Part shown: positions 9,501-18,061 of the stretch, piece by piece
Position numbering within the stretch: the stretch's first letter is position 1
Layout: every line of letters begins with the position of its first letter
Origin: Thalassotalea fonticola
GTDB taxonomy: Bacteria > Pseudomonadota > Gammaproteobacteria > Enterobacterales > Alteromonadaceae
DNA length: 64,000 bases
Assembly: GCF_032911225.1 (NCBI RefSeq)
Contig: NZ_CP136600.1
Location: forward strand, 4,154,001-4,218,000
Direction: 5' to 3'
Position numbers and translations under genes: made by a program
The notes under the pieces: generated by a model
Seen by the model: only the letters and a program-made list of their open reading frames with translations
Databases searched by the model: none
What the model was told of the DNA's origin: nothing

Positions 9501-11052
9501 TTTTCAAACGAACCGGTATACCGGCATCAGGAGAATAAACCCATACTTTCATAGTATTCGAGGTGTTTGACGGGTTGATTGGAATTGCTGTTGCAAATCC
9601 AGAATCTGTTCCCATAGTAGTACCCGCCCATGCTTCTGCAGAATCAGATTTAACTGACATAGCAACAGTGCCATGAGCACCTGCCGGATCGGCAACTAAT
9701 GTTGAAGTATTGCCACCAAAGTCGGTTAGAGTGTAATCAACATCCAGAGCTTCAAAGTCTAATGGGTAATCTATTTGTGGATCAACTGGCGGTTCAACAG
9801 GTGGCTCTACTGGAGGATCTATTGGAGGAACTGTTGGAGTAATATCATCGGATTCAAAGCTTACATTATCAACTAAGTATGTTGCTCCTTCACCTGTGCT
9901 CCAGGCTGGAAAAACCATAATGACATCAATTATAGAGGCATCTAAACCCGCGGCAACTAAATCCGTTAGGTTAAATGTATAAGTCTGCCATGTATCTAAT
10001 ACCGGTGCAGCATGTGCTTCGATACTCGTAGATAAATTGATTTCAACGGCCGTTGCAGCGTTATCACTTTCAAGTTTCAGCATCCAATCAGTATCACCTG
10101 GGGAAGCTGTTAATTTTAAATCAAAAGAAAATGTACCATTGCCAACTAATGCAGTTGCATCATAGGGTACAGGGTTCACGGCACCATCACCTGCACGAGC
10201 AATAAAGCCCATAACAGTTGGTTGTGCACCAATACTAAATTCTACGGCATTGCCGTAGTCACCGCCGGCATCAACTACCGTTGGTGTAGAGCCGCCACAG
10301 CAATCCCATGCTGGCCAGCCAGGTAATGGCGTATCAGAAAAAACGACATAACTTACCGGGTTTTTAACCACACCATCAACTACAGTAATGGTAAATGTTT
10401 GGTTAGTTTCAAACTCACCATCACTCACCGTAAGCACAACACTATGCTCACCTAAGTCGTCATTAGTAGGAGTACCAGAAAGCACGCCTGTTACGTTATC
10501 AAAGTTTAACCACACAGGTAATGTTGTGGCACTTATGGTTAATTCGTCACCTTCATTGTCACTCGCTGCCACTGTGTAGCTATATGATCCGCCCACTGAA
10601 ACATTTTCAATGGCTGTACTAGTAAACGCTGCGGCTTGGTTTCCTGCGTTTACCGTAATGGTAAATGTCTGTCTTACCACATCCATACCATCACTAACTG
10701 AAAGGGTTATATCGTAGGTTCCTGCATCTGTTGTAGCAGGTGTTCCTGATAATATGTTGGTTGCACTGTCAAAAGTTAGCCAGTCTGGCAGATCACCTGC
10801 ACTTGCTCTTAAAGTGGCATCGGTATCGGCATCACTTACAACAAAGGCGTAAGAGTATTCAGTACCGGCTGCAATAGTAAGTGCAGCCGTACTATTAATT
10901 TCTGGCGCGGTATTCTCTGTAATTGTCATTGGTTCGTCTAATACATCAGTATCATCCGATGAATCACTGCCACCACAGGCTGTCATTGCTAGCGATAAGC
11001 TAGCCACTAACATGGTCTGTTTAAAGTGGTTTCTTTTATTTCTTTGTTTCAT
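6565..11052 (-). CDS. Large non-catalytic surface glycan-binding lipoprotein of tandem CBM-like modules
   Basis: 1,495 residues with a lipoprotein signal (lipobox MTAC, Cys at 26) and no recognisable catalytic domain. Order: He_PIG/cadherin-like domains (~48-134, ~140-224); WDCC module A1 (~235-400); module B1 (~428-593, starts LDFEALDVDY); a CBM4_9-like module (~617-750, starts VNAGFDDAASW); WDCC modules A2 (~771-936), A3 (~954-1118), A4 (~1145-1310); module B2 (~1328-1495). Linkers are PPVEPPVE repeats. A-modules share W..WDCC near the start, a central SFDLK..ASPGD, and FPAWGTG..A.Y..DN at the end. B1 and B2 are about 90% identical by eye. The ATG is preceded by GTGGGGAAATA. Predicted role: outer-surface capture of beta-1,3-glucan for the nearby GH16 enzymes and TonB receptor, like SusE/F or SGBP proteins of Bacteroidetes; this role is inferred from architecture and context only. 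Confidence 0.85.
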   Translation of the reverse strand: MKQRNKRNHFKQTMLVASLSLAMTACGGSDSSDDTDVLDEPMTITENTAPEINSTAALTIAAGTEYSYAFVVSDADTDATLRASAGDLPDWLTFDSATNILSGTPATTDAGTYDITLSVSDGMDVVRQTFTITVNAGNQAAAFTSTAIENVSVGGSYSYTVAASDNEGDELTISATTLPVWLNFDNVTGVLSGTPTNDDLGEHSVVLTVSDGEFETNQTFTITVVDGVVKNPVSYVVFSDTPLPGWPAWDCCGGSTPTVVDAGGDYGNAVEFSIGAQPTVMGFIARAGDGAVNPVPYDATALVGNGTFSFDLKLTASPGDTDWMLKLESDNAATAVEINLSTSIEAHAAPVLDTWQTYTFNLTDLVAAGLDASIIDVIMVFPAWSTGEGATYLVDNVSFESDDITPTVPPIDPPVEPPVEPPVDPQIDYPLDFEALDVDYTLTDFGGNTSTLVADPAGAHGTVAMSVKSDSAEAWAGTTMGTDSGFATAIPINPSNTSNTMKVWVYSPDAGIPVRLKIEDSNDGTHTVETEALTTVVNTWEELTFDFNNEAPGTEPLIHADWVFDKASIFFNFGTDGATAGEKTYYWDEVSVVTSGEPPVEPPVEPPVEPPVEPGVELVVNAGFDDAASWVMPGSGAIIAEGDNNVFQATVDTAGNVWDVNLSQVMTLEAGQAYTLTFKAKAEVPRTIVAGLGFNHDPWTATTEVVTLTTDWVTYTYTITPEAGDDNSRVLFDMGGEVGAVYLDDISVVAVGEEPPVEPPVEPPVEPPVTDLVIFADNILESWPAWDCCGGSTPTLVDAGGSNGNAVEFSIGASPTVMGFISRASDGAINPMPYDATAIAATGTVSFDLKLTASPGDTAWKFKIESNSGATAVEVDLSSSNEAHPTPVLDTWQTYTFNIADLATAGLDITNVDVLMVFPAWGTGEGAVYLIDNLRFSDGENPPVEPPVEPPVEGLMIFDETARTDWLAWDCCAASTPVLVVDDVDHTNAMEFSINGDTVMGFSSRDGHGAVDGEPFNATAIAVDGTFSFDLKMTASPGDTSWKFKIESTEGATAVEVDLSSSIEAHAAPVLDTWQTYTFNIADLVTAGLDASSIDVVMMFPAWGTGTGAVYRVDNVQFLPTGVTPPVEPPVEPPVEPPVEPQPDEIIIFDETNRADWLAWDCCAGSVPAIAVDDVDHTNTIEFSIGGDTVMGFSTRVAHGAVGGLPFNASPIADTGTVTFDLKMIASPGDTAWKFKIESNEGATAVELDLSASKEGHVAPVLDTWQTYTYNIADLATAGLDVSAIDVVMMFPAWGTGTGAVYRVDNVAILNDGNSTPPPPAPSGDQIDLPLDFEALDVDYTVTDFGGNTTTLVADPAGVHGTVAMSVKSDSAALWAGTTMGTDSGFATLIPINPSNTTNTMKVWVYSPDAGIAVRLKIEDSNDVTHTVETETVTTVANTWEELTFNFNNEATGTEPLIHADWVFNKASIFFNFGTDGATAGEKTYYWDEVSVVVN

Positions 11053-11422
11053 TATTTCCCCACTGAACCTCGTTGTAAATATTGATCATTAACTTTGGTT
11101 ACTCATTTTTATTTTTCATTCATATGAATAAAAAATATCCACGTTGACCATGGAACAAACATTTTTAAGAGGCAATGATAAAACGATGAAGGGGTATTTC
11201 AGCTGCGATGAATTGGAAAATCATGTCTTTTTAAGGGGATATATCAATATTTTAATCGCAAAAGTACAGCGCAGTTTACTTAGGCTGCGTATGGTGAACT
11301 CCGCCAAATATCCGCTTTACCTTAACGGTAATCCGTTTGGTCTTATTTAGCTTGCTTAAATAATAGGCCGGAATATTGTGAGTTAGTACAAAATTACAAT
11401 AATTTAAGCTCGGAGAACGGCT
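11053..11422. promoter_or_regulatory. Divergent promoter region between the glycan-binding lipoprotein and the diheme oxidoreductase
   Basis: 370 bases holding the promoters of two divergent lipoprotein genes. A 12-base palindrome ATTCATATGAAT lies at 11118-11129, about 70 bases from the leftward start; it may be a regulator site. A 68-codon forward frame at 11144-11350 shows no family motif and no good ribosome site, and I do not call it. Confidence 0.4.
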
Positions 11423-14400
11423 TTGAACTTACAGCCAATTTACAAATTACCTAAAAGCATAAGTTTGAATTTCAAACATTGCCTTGCCATCTTTTTATTT
11501 TCCCTATTAACGGCATGTGGAGGCGGGGGCAGTGATAAAACTGAAATCGAGAATACTCCACCAGTCGAAAATACCACACCTGCAGATGAGCAAGATAACT
11601 CTGCAGAAGAACAAGATAATACTGAAACAGAAATACTAGATGTTGATAATGATGGCGTTTTAGACTCTGTTGATAGTTGTCTTGATTCAAAACCAAATGA
11701 CCTAGTCGATGAAACTGGTTGCATCAACACAGAAGAAGTTGTCGATGAGTTCGTGGAAGTTGCAGTCGATGCTGGTATCTTAATCGCCGGTAAAGATGCA
11801 GGCAATCCAGGTTTTACTTTATATGTGTTTGATAACGATTTAAACAAATCAGGCAGTAACTGTATTGATGGTTGTGCGGTAAATTGGCCGCCATTGCTGG
11901 TTACCGATCAAGTGGCTACTGGCATTGAGAATTTAACCACAGTTATACGTGATGACGGTGCTTTGCAGGCAGCTTATAACGGTAGGCCACTATATTATTT
12001 TATTAATGATGCGGCTATCGGTGATACAAAAGGTAGTCGGGTTAATGGCTGGGATGTACAGCCCGTTAATAGTGATTCAGTAGACACTGATAATGATGGT
12101 GTAATAGATGCTATCGATGTTTGCCCTGATACAGAGCCGGCTGTTGAGGTTGATGCAACTGGTTGTGCCATTGTGGTGGAAGTGCCTAGTCCGTTAATAG
12201 AAGTTGATGTTGCTAATGGAATCTTAATCGCAGGTAAAGATGCACCAAACCAAGGGTTTACACTCTATGTATTTGATAATGATTTGCAGCAAACCGGCAG
12301 TACCTGTAACGGTGGCTGCGCGGTTAATTGGCCACCATTATTGGTTACCGATGAAGTGGCTAATGGAGTAATAAATTTAACCACAGTGGTACGTGATGAT
12401 GGCACTTTACAGGCGGCATACAAAGGTAGACCATTATATTACTTTATTAATGATGTTGCCGTTGGTGATACCAATGGTAGCCAGATAGATGGTTGGGATG
12501 TACAACCATATAGCGTCGATGTATCTCTTGGTGATATCGTGCCTTTATATAATGACACTACAGTTCAAGAGCCGGCAATTATTTATGAAACTAATGACGC
12601 GGTAATTACGAAGTTTGCCGATAGAGGACGAGACCGACACGCCAAGGAAGATCAATTTCAGCAGTATGATCACTACCTATCGCATTATTGGACCCACCGT
12701 ACGGCGCGTTTTAAATTTACTGATCACGTTGCCAAAGGTGGCTCAAGCATTAAGGTTGAATGGGTTTCAGAATGGAAGTTACAAGCATTAGAATTTAGGG
12801 CCTGGTATTCAGGCATGAACACCGTTGCACAATATCATGGTAATTATGAACCCGAAGTGGTTGTTGAAGGGCATGGCACTTATGATAATGATTTAGTACA
12901 AACCAGCACGACAGGCGAGCAATATAAATACTCACTAACCATCAATGATTACAGAGCATTAAATGGCAGTGTATCGCCATTAGCTATAGGTCAGCATATG
13001 GAAATTGAAGTGAGCCAATTTCTTGATGGCGTGCCTGAAGGCAGAAGCAATTATTATGGTACGACTTATCTTTATCAAGTAGGTAAAGGCGGCATGGTAC
13101 CTTGGAAAACCCTTGGCGATTTTGATGATAAATCTTCAGAGCGTGAAAATTCACACCCGATTGCCAAAAGCGGTTGGTTGGGTGGCAATACTACTTTACC
13201 TTATCAATATACCAATGAGCCAAATGATCATTTCATGCAAATGGCCACCAATTTATCTAGCGTTAACGGTCAGCCATTTGTGCTCGGTCGCCGTATTTTG
13301 CATACCTCATTTGTTAATGGTCAGCATGATGAAGACCCGGCTAACGGTAGCTTTGCTGAATTGAGCGGTAAAGCCGGTACGCATTTTGTTAACGATAGTT
13401 GTTCGAGTTGTCATGAACGAAATGGCCGAGCTGCACCGGCAGAAGTTGGTGTAAATCTGGATAAATGGGTATTTAAAATTGCCGATAGCAATGGTGAACC
13501 AGATGCTGAAAGAGGAAGAGTATTACAGCCGAGCAATGTAGGTAATGTTCAAGGAGAAGGAACTGTATCTTTAGCGGCTTGGACAGAGTCTAATGGTTTG
13601 CGTTCGCCAAACTATCAATTTTCTACCGGTACGCCGGCTAAGTTTTCTGCACGGATTGCGCCGCAGTTAGTGGGTATGGGATTATTAGAAGCAATACCAG
13701 AGCAAAGCATTTTGGCACTCGAAGATGTAAATGATGAAGTTGCCCCATTTGGTATTTCAGGTAAAGCGCAAAAATCGACAGACCCAGTAACCGGACAAAC
13801 TCGTTTAGGTCGGTTTGGTTGGAAAGCGGGCGCGAGTAGCGTGAAGCATCAAATCGCCGGAGCATTAAATACCGATATGGGGGTGATGACCAGTGTTCTA
13901 TCCAACCCAGACTGTGGAGCCAACCAGCAAGCGAGGGGCGAATGTGGCGTAAACACTGTTGAATTAGCTGATCAACACTTAGATAACCTGGTTAAGTATA
14001 TTGCTCTATTAGGCGTAAGGGCGCAACGTGATCTGGATGACACGCAGGTGCAAAACGGACAAGCATTATTTTCAAACATTGGTTGTAATGATTGCCATGT
14101 TGAAACTCTGACTACCACTGAACACCATCCACTAACGGAATTAGTCGGTCAAACGATTCACCCATACACAGATTTGCTATTACACGACATGGGCGAGGGT
14201 TTGGCCGATAACTTAGGAGAAGGCCTTGCTACAGGTGCTGAGTGGCGCACCACTCCATTGTGGGGCATAGGTTTATCTGCCTGTGTTACCGGTGGCGTAA
14301 TTAACCCTGTTGGCGGTCAAGGTAATGAAGTATGCACGCCAGTACACAGCTACTTGCATGATGGCCGCGCCCGCACTATTGAAGAAGCAATCCTTTGGCA

Positions 14401-14491
14401 TGGCGGCGAATCACAAGCATCAAAAGTGAAGTACCAACAGCTTAGCACTAGTGATAAAAATGATTTGTTGAGTTTCTTAAACTCGCTATAA
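11423..14491 (+). CDS. Lipoprotein_15-repeat / di-heme oxidoreductase (DUF1111, DHOR-type) fusion lipoprotein
   Basis: 1,022 residues. The start is TTG at 11423, supported by GGAGAA five bases upstream and by the lipobox it gives (LLTAC, Cys 32). Order: acidic linker; thrombospondin-type-3-like Ca repeat (DVDNDGVLDSVDSC); a Lipoprotein_15 repeat (GKDAGNPGFTLYVFDND...CAVNWPPLLV); a second Ca repeat (DTDNDGVIDAIDVCPD); a second Lipoprotein_15 repeat; a ~150-residue beta-rich region; and a C-terminal diheme domain (~640-1022). Haem sites are C660-SS-C663-H664 and C888-ND-C891-H892. The sequence around the first haem (CSSCHERNGRAAP) is typical of DUF1111 di-heme oxidoreductases, relatives of bacterial cytochrome c peroxidases. 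It should sit on the periplasmic or outer face of the outer membrane. No electron donor or oxidase partner is adjacent. Substrate unknown. Confidence 0.85.
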   Translation: MNLQPIYKLPKSISLNFKHCLAIFLFSLLTACGGGGSDKTEIENTPPVENTTPADEQDNSAEEQDNTETEILDVDNDGVLDSVDSCLDSKPNDLVDETGCINTEEVVDEFVEVAVDAGILIAGKDAGNPGFTLYVFDNDLNKSGSNCIDGCAVNWPPLLVTDQVATGIENLTTVIRDDGALQAAYNGRPLYYFINDAAIGDTKGSRVNGWDVQPVNSDSVDTDNDGVIDAIDVCPDTEPAVEVDATGCAIVVEVPSPLIEVDVANGILIAGKDAPNQGFTLYVFDNDLQQTGSTCNGGCAVNWPPLLVTDEVANGVINLTTVVRDDGTLQAAYKGRPLYYFINDVAVGDTNGSQIDGWDVQPYSVDVSLGDIVPLYNDTTVQEPAIIYETNDAVITKFADRGRDRHAKEDQFQQYDHYLSHYWTHRTARFKFTDHVAKGGSSIKVEWVSEWKLQALEFRAWYSGMNTVAQYHGNYEPEVVVEGHGTYDNDLVQTSTTGEQYKYSLTINDYRALNGSVSPLAIGQHMEIEVSQFLDGVPEGRSNYYGTTYLYQVGKGGMVPWKTLGDFDDKSSERENSHPIAKSGWLGGNTTLPYQYTNEPNDHFMQMATNLSSVNGQPFVLGRRILHTSFVNGQHDEDPANGSFAELSGKAGTHFVNDSCSSCHERNGRAAPAEVGVNLDKWVFKIADSNGEPDAERGRVLQPSNVGNVQGEGTVSLAAWTESNGLRSPNYQFSTGTPAKFSARIAPQLVGMGLLEAIPEQSILALEDVNDEVAPFGISGKAQKSTDPVTGQTRLGRFGWKAGASSVKHQIAGALNTDMGVMTSVLSNPDCGANQQARGECGVNTVELADQHLDNLVKYIALLGVRAQRDLDDTQVQNGQALFSNIGCNDCHVETLTTTEHHPLTELVGQTIHPYTDLLLHDMGEGLADNLGEGLATGAEWRTTPLWGIGLSACVTGGVINPVGGQGNEVCTPVHSYLHDGRARTIEEAILWHGGESQASKVKYQQLSTSDKNDLLSFLNSL

Positions 14492-14507
14492 GATTATTAG
14501 ATAATAG

Positions 14508-14535
14508 TTGATATAAATGTAGGCGTTTATATCAA
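14508..14535 (+). terminator. Hairpin 17 bases after the diheme fusion gene
   Basis: Perfect 10-base arms TTGATATAAA (14508-14517) and TTTATATCAA (14526-14535) with an 8-base loop. The stem is AT-rich and no real T-run follows, so it may stabilise the mRNA end rather than terminate strongly. Confidence 0.4.
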
Positions 14536-14712
14536 TTAACATCTGAAGACCTATAAATTAGAACCGAGTATTTATACTGTTTCCTGTAGAACTTAGATGA
14601 TAAGAAGCCAACGAGAAATAACAAAACTGGTCACTCGTAAATTGATTAGGATCTTTCTAAGATTTTGATTATTGTCAATTTGAAATCATCAAAAAACCAA
14701 AATAAATCACCA

Positions 14713-14732
14713 TTTTCCCGATGAAAATCGGG
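14713..14732. repeat. Perfect hairpin TTCCCGAT-GAAA-ATCGGGAA
   Basis: 8-base perfect arms closed by a GAAA tetraloop, in the convergent gap between the diheme gene and the leftward regulator gene, about 40 bases past the latter's stop. It could end the regulator transcript, but there is no T-run directly after the stem on either strand. Confidence 0.45.
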
Positions 14733-14769
14733 AACTCGAATTTACAACGCAATACTAGTCTGATGTTCA

Positions 14770-17073
14770 CTAGGGTGTTGCCGGGATAGGAGGTAGCTCT
14801 CCTTTAGATTCCATCTTCCTGATCTTTTCTCGCTCTGCCTTAAGATGAAATTGCATTGTCTGCACTAGCTGTTGATATATTGGCTCATCATAAAATACGT
14901 GATGATCAGGATCATTAATAAGTTTCTCTGAATGCCAGCCTTCTTCAACAACTTCAGAAAAAGCGGCCAATGCGGCCTCTTTATTTCCCATTGCCAAGTA
15001 AATTTTAGCCTGCCAGTTGTTATGATTATCCGCCCAACCCCAATGTATTTCGGCCTGAGCAGCTATAAGGCTGCCTTCTAATAGCCTAGTCGACTGCACT
15101 ATTTTTCCTTGTTGCTTAAGCAATCTGCCAAGAGCTAATGCAACGACAAAATTGGTGGTATCTACATTCACATCGGCCTGAAAAAGTTCCGGGTAAATCT
15201 TTTGATAATACTCTATCACTTCTGCTGAGCGCTGTGTTTGTAAACTGGCTTTCATTAGGTTGTACATTGACAGGTTAGCCAGCGCGAAGTCTTTTGATAC
15301 CTTAAAGTACGAATCGATTGCTGCATTATGGTCGCCGCGAAGTTCATAGATTAGTGCTTGACAATAATTTGCCCCACTAAACTCCGGTGCAAGCTCTAAT
15401 GCATGGTTAAGCCATGCTATTGCTTGCTCATTATCGCCTAAGTGAATATAGGTCAAGCCCATTAACATTGAATTAAAAGGCACATCAGGATCTAGTTGAA
15501 TGGTCCTAGAAAGTGAGCGCAGAGCTTCTGCAATTTTATGATCACCGTAGAATTCAATAAAAGTTAATAATCTATGGGCGGTGGCATAAGTTGGTTTTCG
15601 AACAATAATATCCACTACTATTTTTCTTGCTTCATCGAAACGACCCGCCACGATAAGTGCCTGGGCTAGAGCGGCGGCCAAGTTATCATCTTTTGGATTT
15701 AGAGTGTAAGCCTTTGATAACAAGATAATTGCTCGAGGAATATTGTCTAAAGATCTCAAATATAATTCTGCATATGACGCATAAGCTTCGGCGTTATTGG
15801 GGTTTAGCCTAATTGCTCTTTTAAAAGCTGAATCAGCAGCTTTAAAGTCTTGTTCATAGATCTTAAGTCTGCCAATAGCTCGATACAGTTCACTAATGTT
15901 GCTATCAAGTTTCATCGCGATTGCGATTAAAGATTTAGCTTTCGCAATCTGTTCATTGGCCGGTAGGCCAGTCCAGAAAATTTGTCCTACCTGCAAATTA
16001 GCTAACAGTGCATAAGCAGTGGAAAAATTAGGGTCTAGATTTACTGCATGCTCTAAATGCACTATGGCCTGCTGATGACCTTCATGAGTGTTTTTTCTAC
16101 TGCTTTCTTTAGCCCGAAAGTATTCTTCTAAAGCTGACAAGTTTTGGGTTGGTAGCTTTTCAATGTAAGCTATTTCTCGTGGCAAGAGTACAGTTTCAAG
16201 TGCCGCTGCGATGGTTTTCGCTATTTCTTCTTGAATATCAAAAACATTTTTAGCGGTGAGTTTTCTGGTATAGCTCTCAGCCCAAATATTTTCATCGGAT
16301 AAGGCATTGATTAAATGAACATTGATACGGATTTGGTCCGTTGCCCGTTGCACACTACCTTGCAATATTGTCGTCACTCCCAGTTCTCTGCCGATAGTTT
16401 GTACATCCTTACTACTGTTAAGGTAGGTCATAACCGAAGAACGCGATATTGATTTGACGGCACTAATTTTTGAAATGTGCACCAGTAAATCATCGTGCAC
16501 GCCCCTGGTAAAGAATACATCCTTTTCTAAATCGCTATGATTTTTAAACGGCAAAACAGCAATGGCTTTAGCGATGTGATCGTTAGCAGCATTACTTACA
16601 GCAACTTCGCTAACAGGAGGCCAGATTTTATAACTGATAATAAAGATTAGCAGCAAGGTTACCGCAAATAATGGCCCTAAATAACGTTTAGGGTTGAATG
16701 GTAAAGTTCCCGGGCTAGTAGCTTTAACATTGGCTATAGACGTACTTGAGTGATCAATTTTATTAGGTATTACTACGTCGGCAATAAATTGATAACCTCG
16801 CCCTCGAGTTGTTTTTATAATGATTTGCCGTTCACCGTCATCCCCTAACGCAGCACGTGCACATTTTATATTATTGCTTAAAGTGGCATCACCGACTTCA
16901 CGACCAGCCCAAAGATTTTTGAATAATTCATCTCGCGATACCAATCTATTCCGATGTTCAATCAAGTATAAAATTAAATCAAATACATGGGGTTCTACCA
17001 ACTGCGGCACGCCATTTATCTGCAAAGTGAAGTTTTCAGTATTTAGCTCACAGCTATCGAACCTGAATATCAT
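14770..17073 (-). CDS. CadC-like membrane-anchored winged-helix regulator with TolB-like and TPR domains
   Basis: 767 residues. An N-terminal OmpR/PhoB-type winged helix (~5-100; ends TTRGRGYQFIADV) is followed by a Pro-rich linker, one membrane segment (~131-148, GPLFAVTLLLIFIISY) and an extracytoplasmic part. The latter begins with the AVLPFKNHS...D.....G..DDLL..ISKI pattern seen in regulators of the CadC/adenylate-cyclase-associated family (~168-290), then a long array of tetratricopeptide repeats (~310-700; e.g. ALFR/AYASYAELYL, LGDNEQAIAWLNHAL). There is no receiver domain, so the signal is probably sensed directly in the periplasm. It lies among the glucanase genes and is the only one-component regulator in that half, so it is a good candidate to control them; that is inference. 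The start codon has only a distant AGGA upstream. Confidence 0.85.
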   Translation of the reverse strand: MIFRFDSCELNTENFTLQINGVPQLVEPHVFDLILYLIEHRNRLVSRDELFKNLWAGREVGDATLSNNIKCARAALGDDGERQIIIKTTRGRGYQFIADVVIPNKIDHSSTSIANVKATSPGTLPFNPKRYLGPLFAVTLLLIFIISYKIWPPVSEVAVSNAANDHIAKAIAVLPFKNHSDLEKDVFFTRGVHDDLLVHISKISAVKSISRSSVMTYLNSSKDVQTIGRELGVTTILQGSVQRATDQIRINVHLINALSDENIWAESYTRKLTAKNVFDIQEEIAKTIAAALETVLLPREIAYIEKLPTQNLSALEEYFRAKESSRKNTHEGHQQAIVHLEHAVNLDPNFSTAYALLANLQVGQIFWTGLPANEQIAKAKSLIAIAMKLDSNISELYRAIGRLKIYEQDFKAADSAFKRAIRLNPNNAEAYASYAELYLRSLDNIPRAIILLSKAYTLNPKDDNLAAALAQALIVAGRFDEARKIVVDIIVRKPTYATAHRLLTFIEFYGDHKIAEALRSLSRTIQLDPDVPFNSMLMGLTYIHLGDNEQAIAWLNHALELAPEFSGANYCQALIYELRGDHNAAIDSYFKVSKDFALANLSMYNLMKASLQTQRSAEVIEYYQKIYPELFQADVNVDTTNFVVALALGRLLKQQGKIVQSTRLLEGSLIAAQAEIHWGWADNHNNWQAKIYLAMGNKEAALAAFSEVVEEGWHSEKLINDPDHHVFYDEPIYQQLVQTMQFHLKAEREKIRKMESKGELPPIPATP

Positions 17074-17362
17074 TTGGTTTGTGTCATCCTAGTTGGCATT
17101 TTAACGTTGCTCAACCTATTTATTTTTACTAACGATAACAATGAGATATTAAATCAATAGGTAATCCATAACTATTCCATAGCTATTAATAGATAACGAA
17201 TAGGTTAAGCAAATTCACTCTTACTATAGTGAAAGTGTAGTCTAGCTTTTGTAACAATGTTCATAAGGCATTTTTGTTGCGAACTAATAAATTGTTTTAA
17301 TTAACTAAGCTCAATGATGGCAATCTACATGCTGTCATGAGTAATGATAGGAGTACGAAGTT

Positions 17363-17755
17363 ATGAAACCAATGACATTACTACTAATTATCGTGACTAT
17401 TTTCATGGTGAATAGTGCCTACGCCGCTCAATATAAATTTATTGCCAAGGATGATTCTATCTACACCAAAATGTGTGTGCTTGCTGGAAATAATGAGCAA
17501 AAGGCACTAAAAAGAATCTTGAGGCGCCATAGAGATAGCGAAAAGAGTATTACAAATAGCACCTTTTGCAATGATATGTATATTGCAAATTTTGCCCAGA
17601 AGTATAATGCCAGTATGACTTTCAATTACTTAAAAAGGCATACCTATAGAAAAAACCTAGATAAAGCATCTGACATAACGATTAAGGATATTGTGACTCG
17701 TGTCACGGAGGATAATTCAGCGGAAGAAATTATTTTAGTTTATGTTGGTCATTAG
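17363..17755 (+). CDS. Small secreted protein, possibly DUF3718-like
   Basis: 130 residues with a clear Sec signal peptide (cut near AYAAQ, ~residue 22) and a good ribosome site (AGGAG) before ATG 17363. The mature part has paired cysteines (MCVLAG... and TFCND), a Lys/Arg-rich centre and a predicted mixed alpha/beta content. The FIAKDDSIYTKMCVLAG start resembles short exported proteins of marine gammaproteobacteria classed as DUF3718, but I cannot confirm this. It is probably periplasmic. It is a single gene; no function is claimed. Confidence 0.7.
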   Translation: MKPMTLLLIIVTIFMVNSAYAAQYKFIAKDDSIYTKMCVLAGNNEQKALKRILRRHRDSEKSITNSTFCNDMYIANFAQKYNASMTFNYLKRHTYRKNLDKASDITIKDIVTRVTEDNSAEEIILVYVGH

Positions 17756-18061
17756 GTTTTGAGTAACTACCTAGAGTGGCTAATTGAATTTAGCCACTTG
17801 GTTGGAGGTGATAGTCATACAAATATTACAACCAATCGCAATTTTTTATTCAAGCGTAAATTGTGCGGGGATATATAAGGAGCTCTGTGATTGGCCAACA
17901 GCAATTAGATGTGCGTATTCCTATAATCGGTGTAATCGAAATAAGTTTAAAAGTGCGATTGTTGTACTATAATTTAGTGACCTTACCAAGGGCAGAAACG
18001 AATTTGATTTAACCACATTAAAATAAAAATAATTAGTGATAACAACTAAAGGACTAACCTG
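17756..18061. other. Intergenic region upstream of the metalloprotease gene
   Basis: 306 bases. A 62-codon forward frame (17784-17972) has no ribosome site, unusual Cys/Tyr-rich composition and no family resemblance, so I do not call it. The promoter of the metalloprotease gene is presumably here; AAGGAC just before 18062 is its ribosome site. Confidence 0.4.

Noticed and set aside
11144..11350. 68-codon forward frame in the divergent promoter region
   Set aside because: No ribosome site or family likeness, and it lies where two divergent promoters are needed.
14713..14732. TTCCCGAT-GAAA-ATCGGGAA hairpin as a rho-independent terminator
   Set aside because: The stem is perfect but neither strand has a T-run directly after it; listed only as a repeat.
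17784..17972. 62-codon forward frame between the small secreted protein and metalloprotease genes
   Set aside because: Odd composition, no ribosome site, no known family; could be a relic but I cannot support it.
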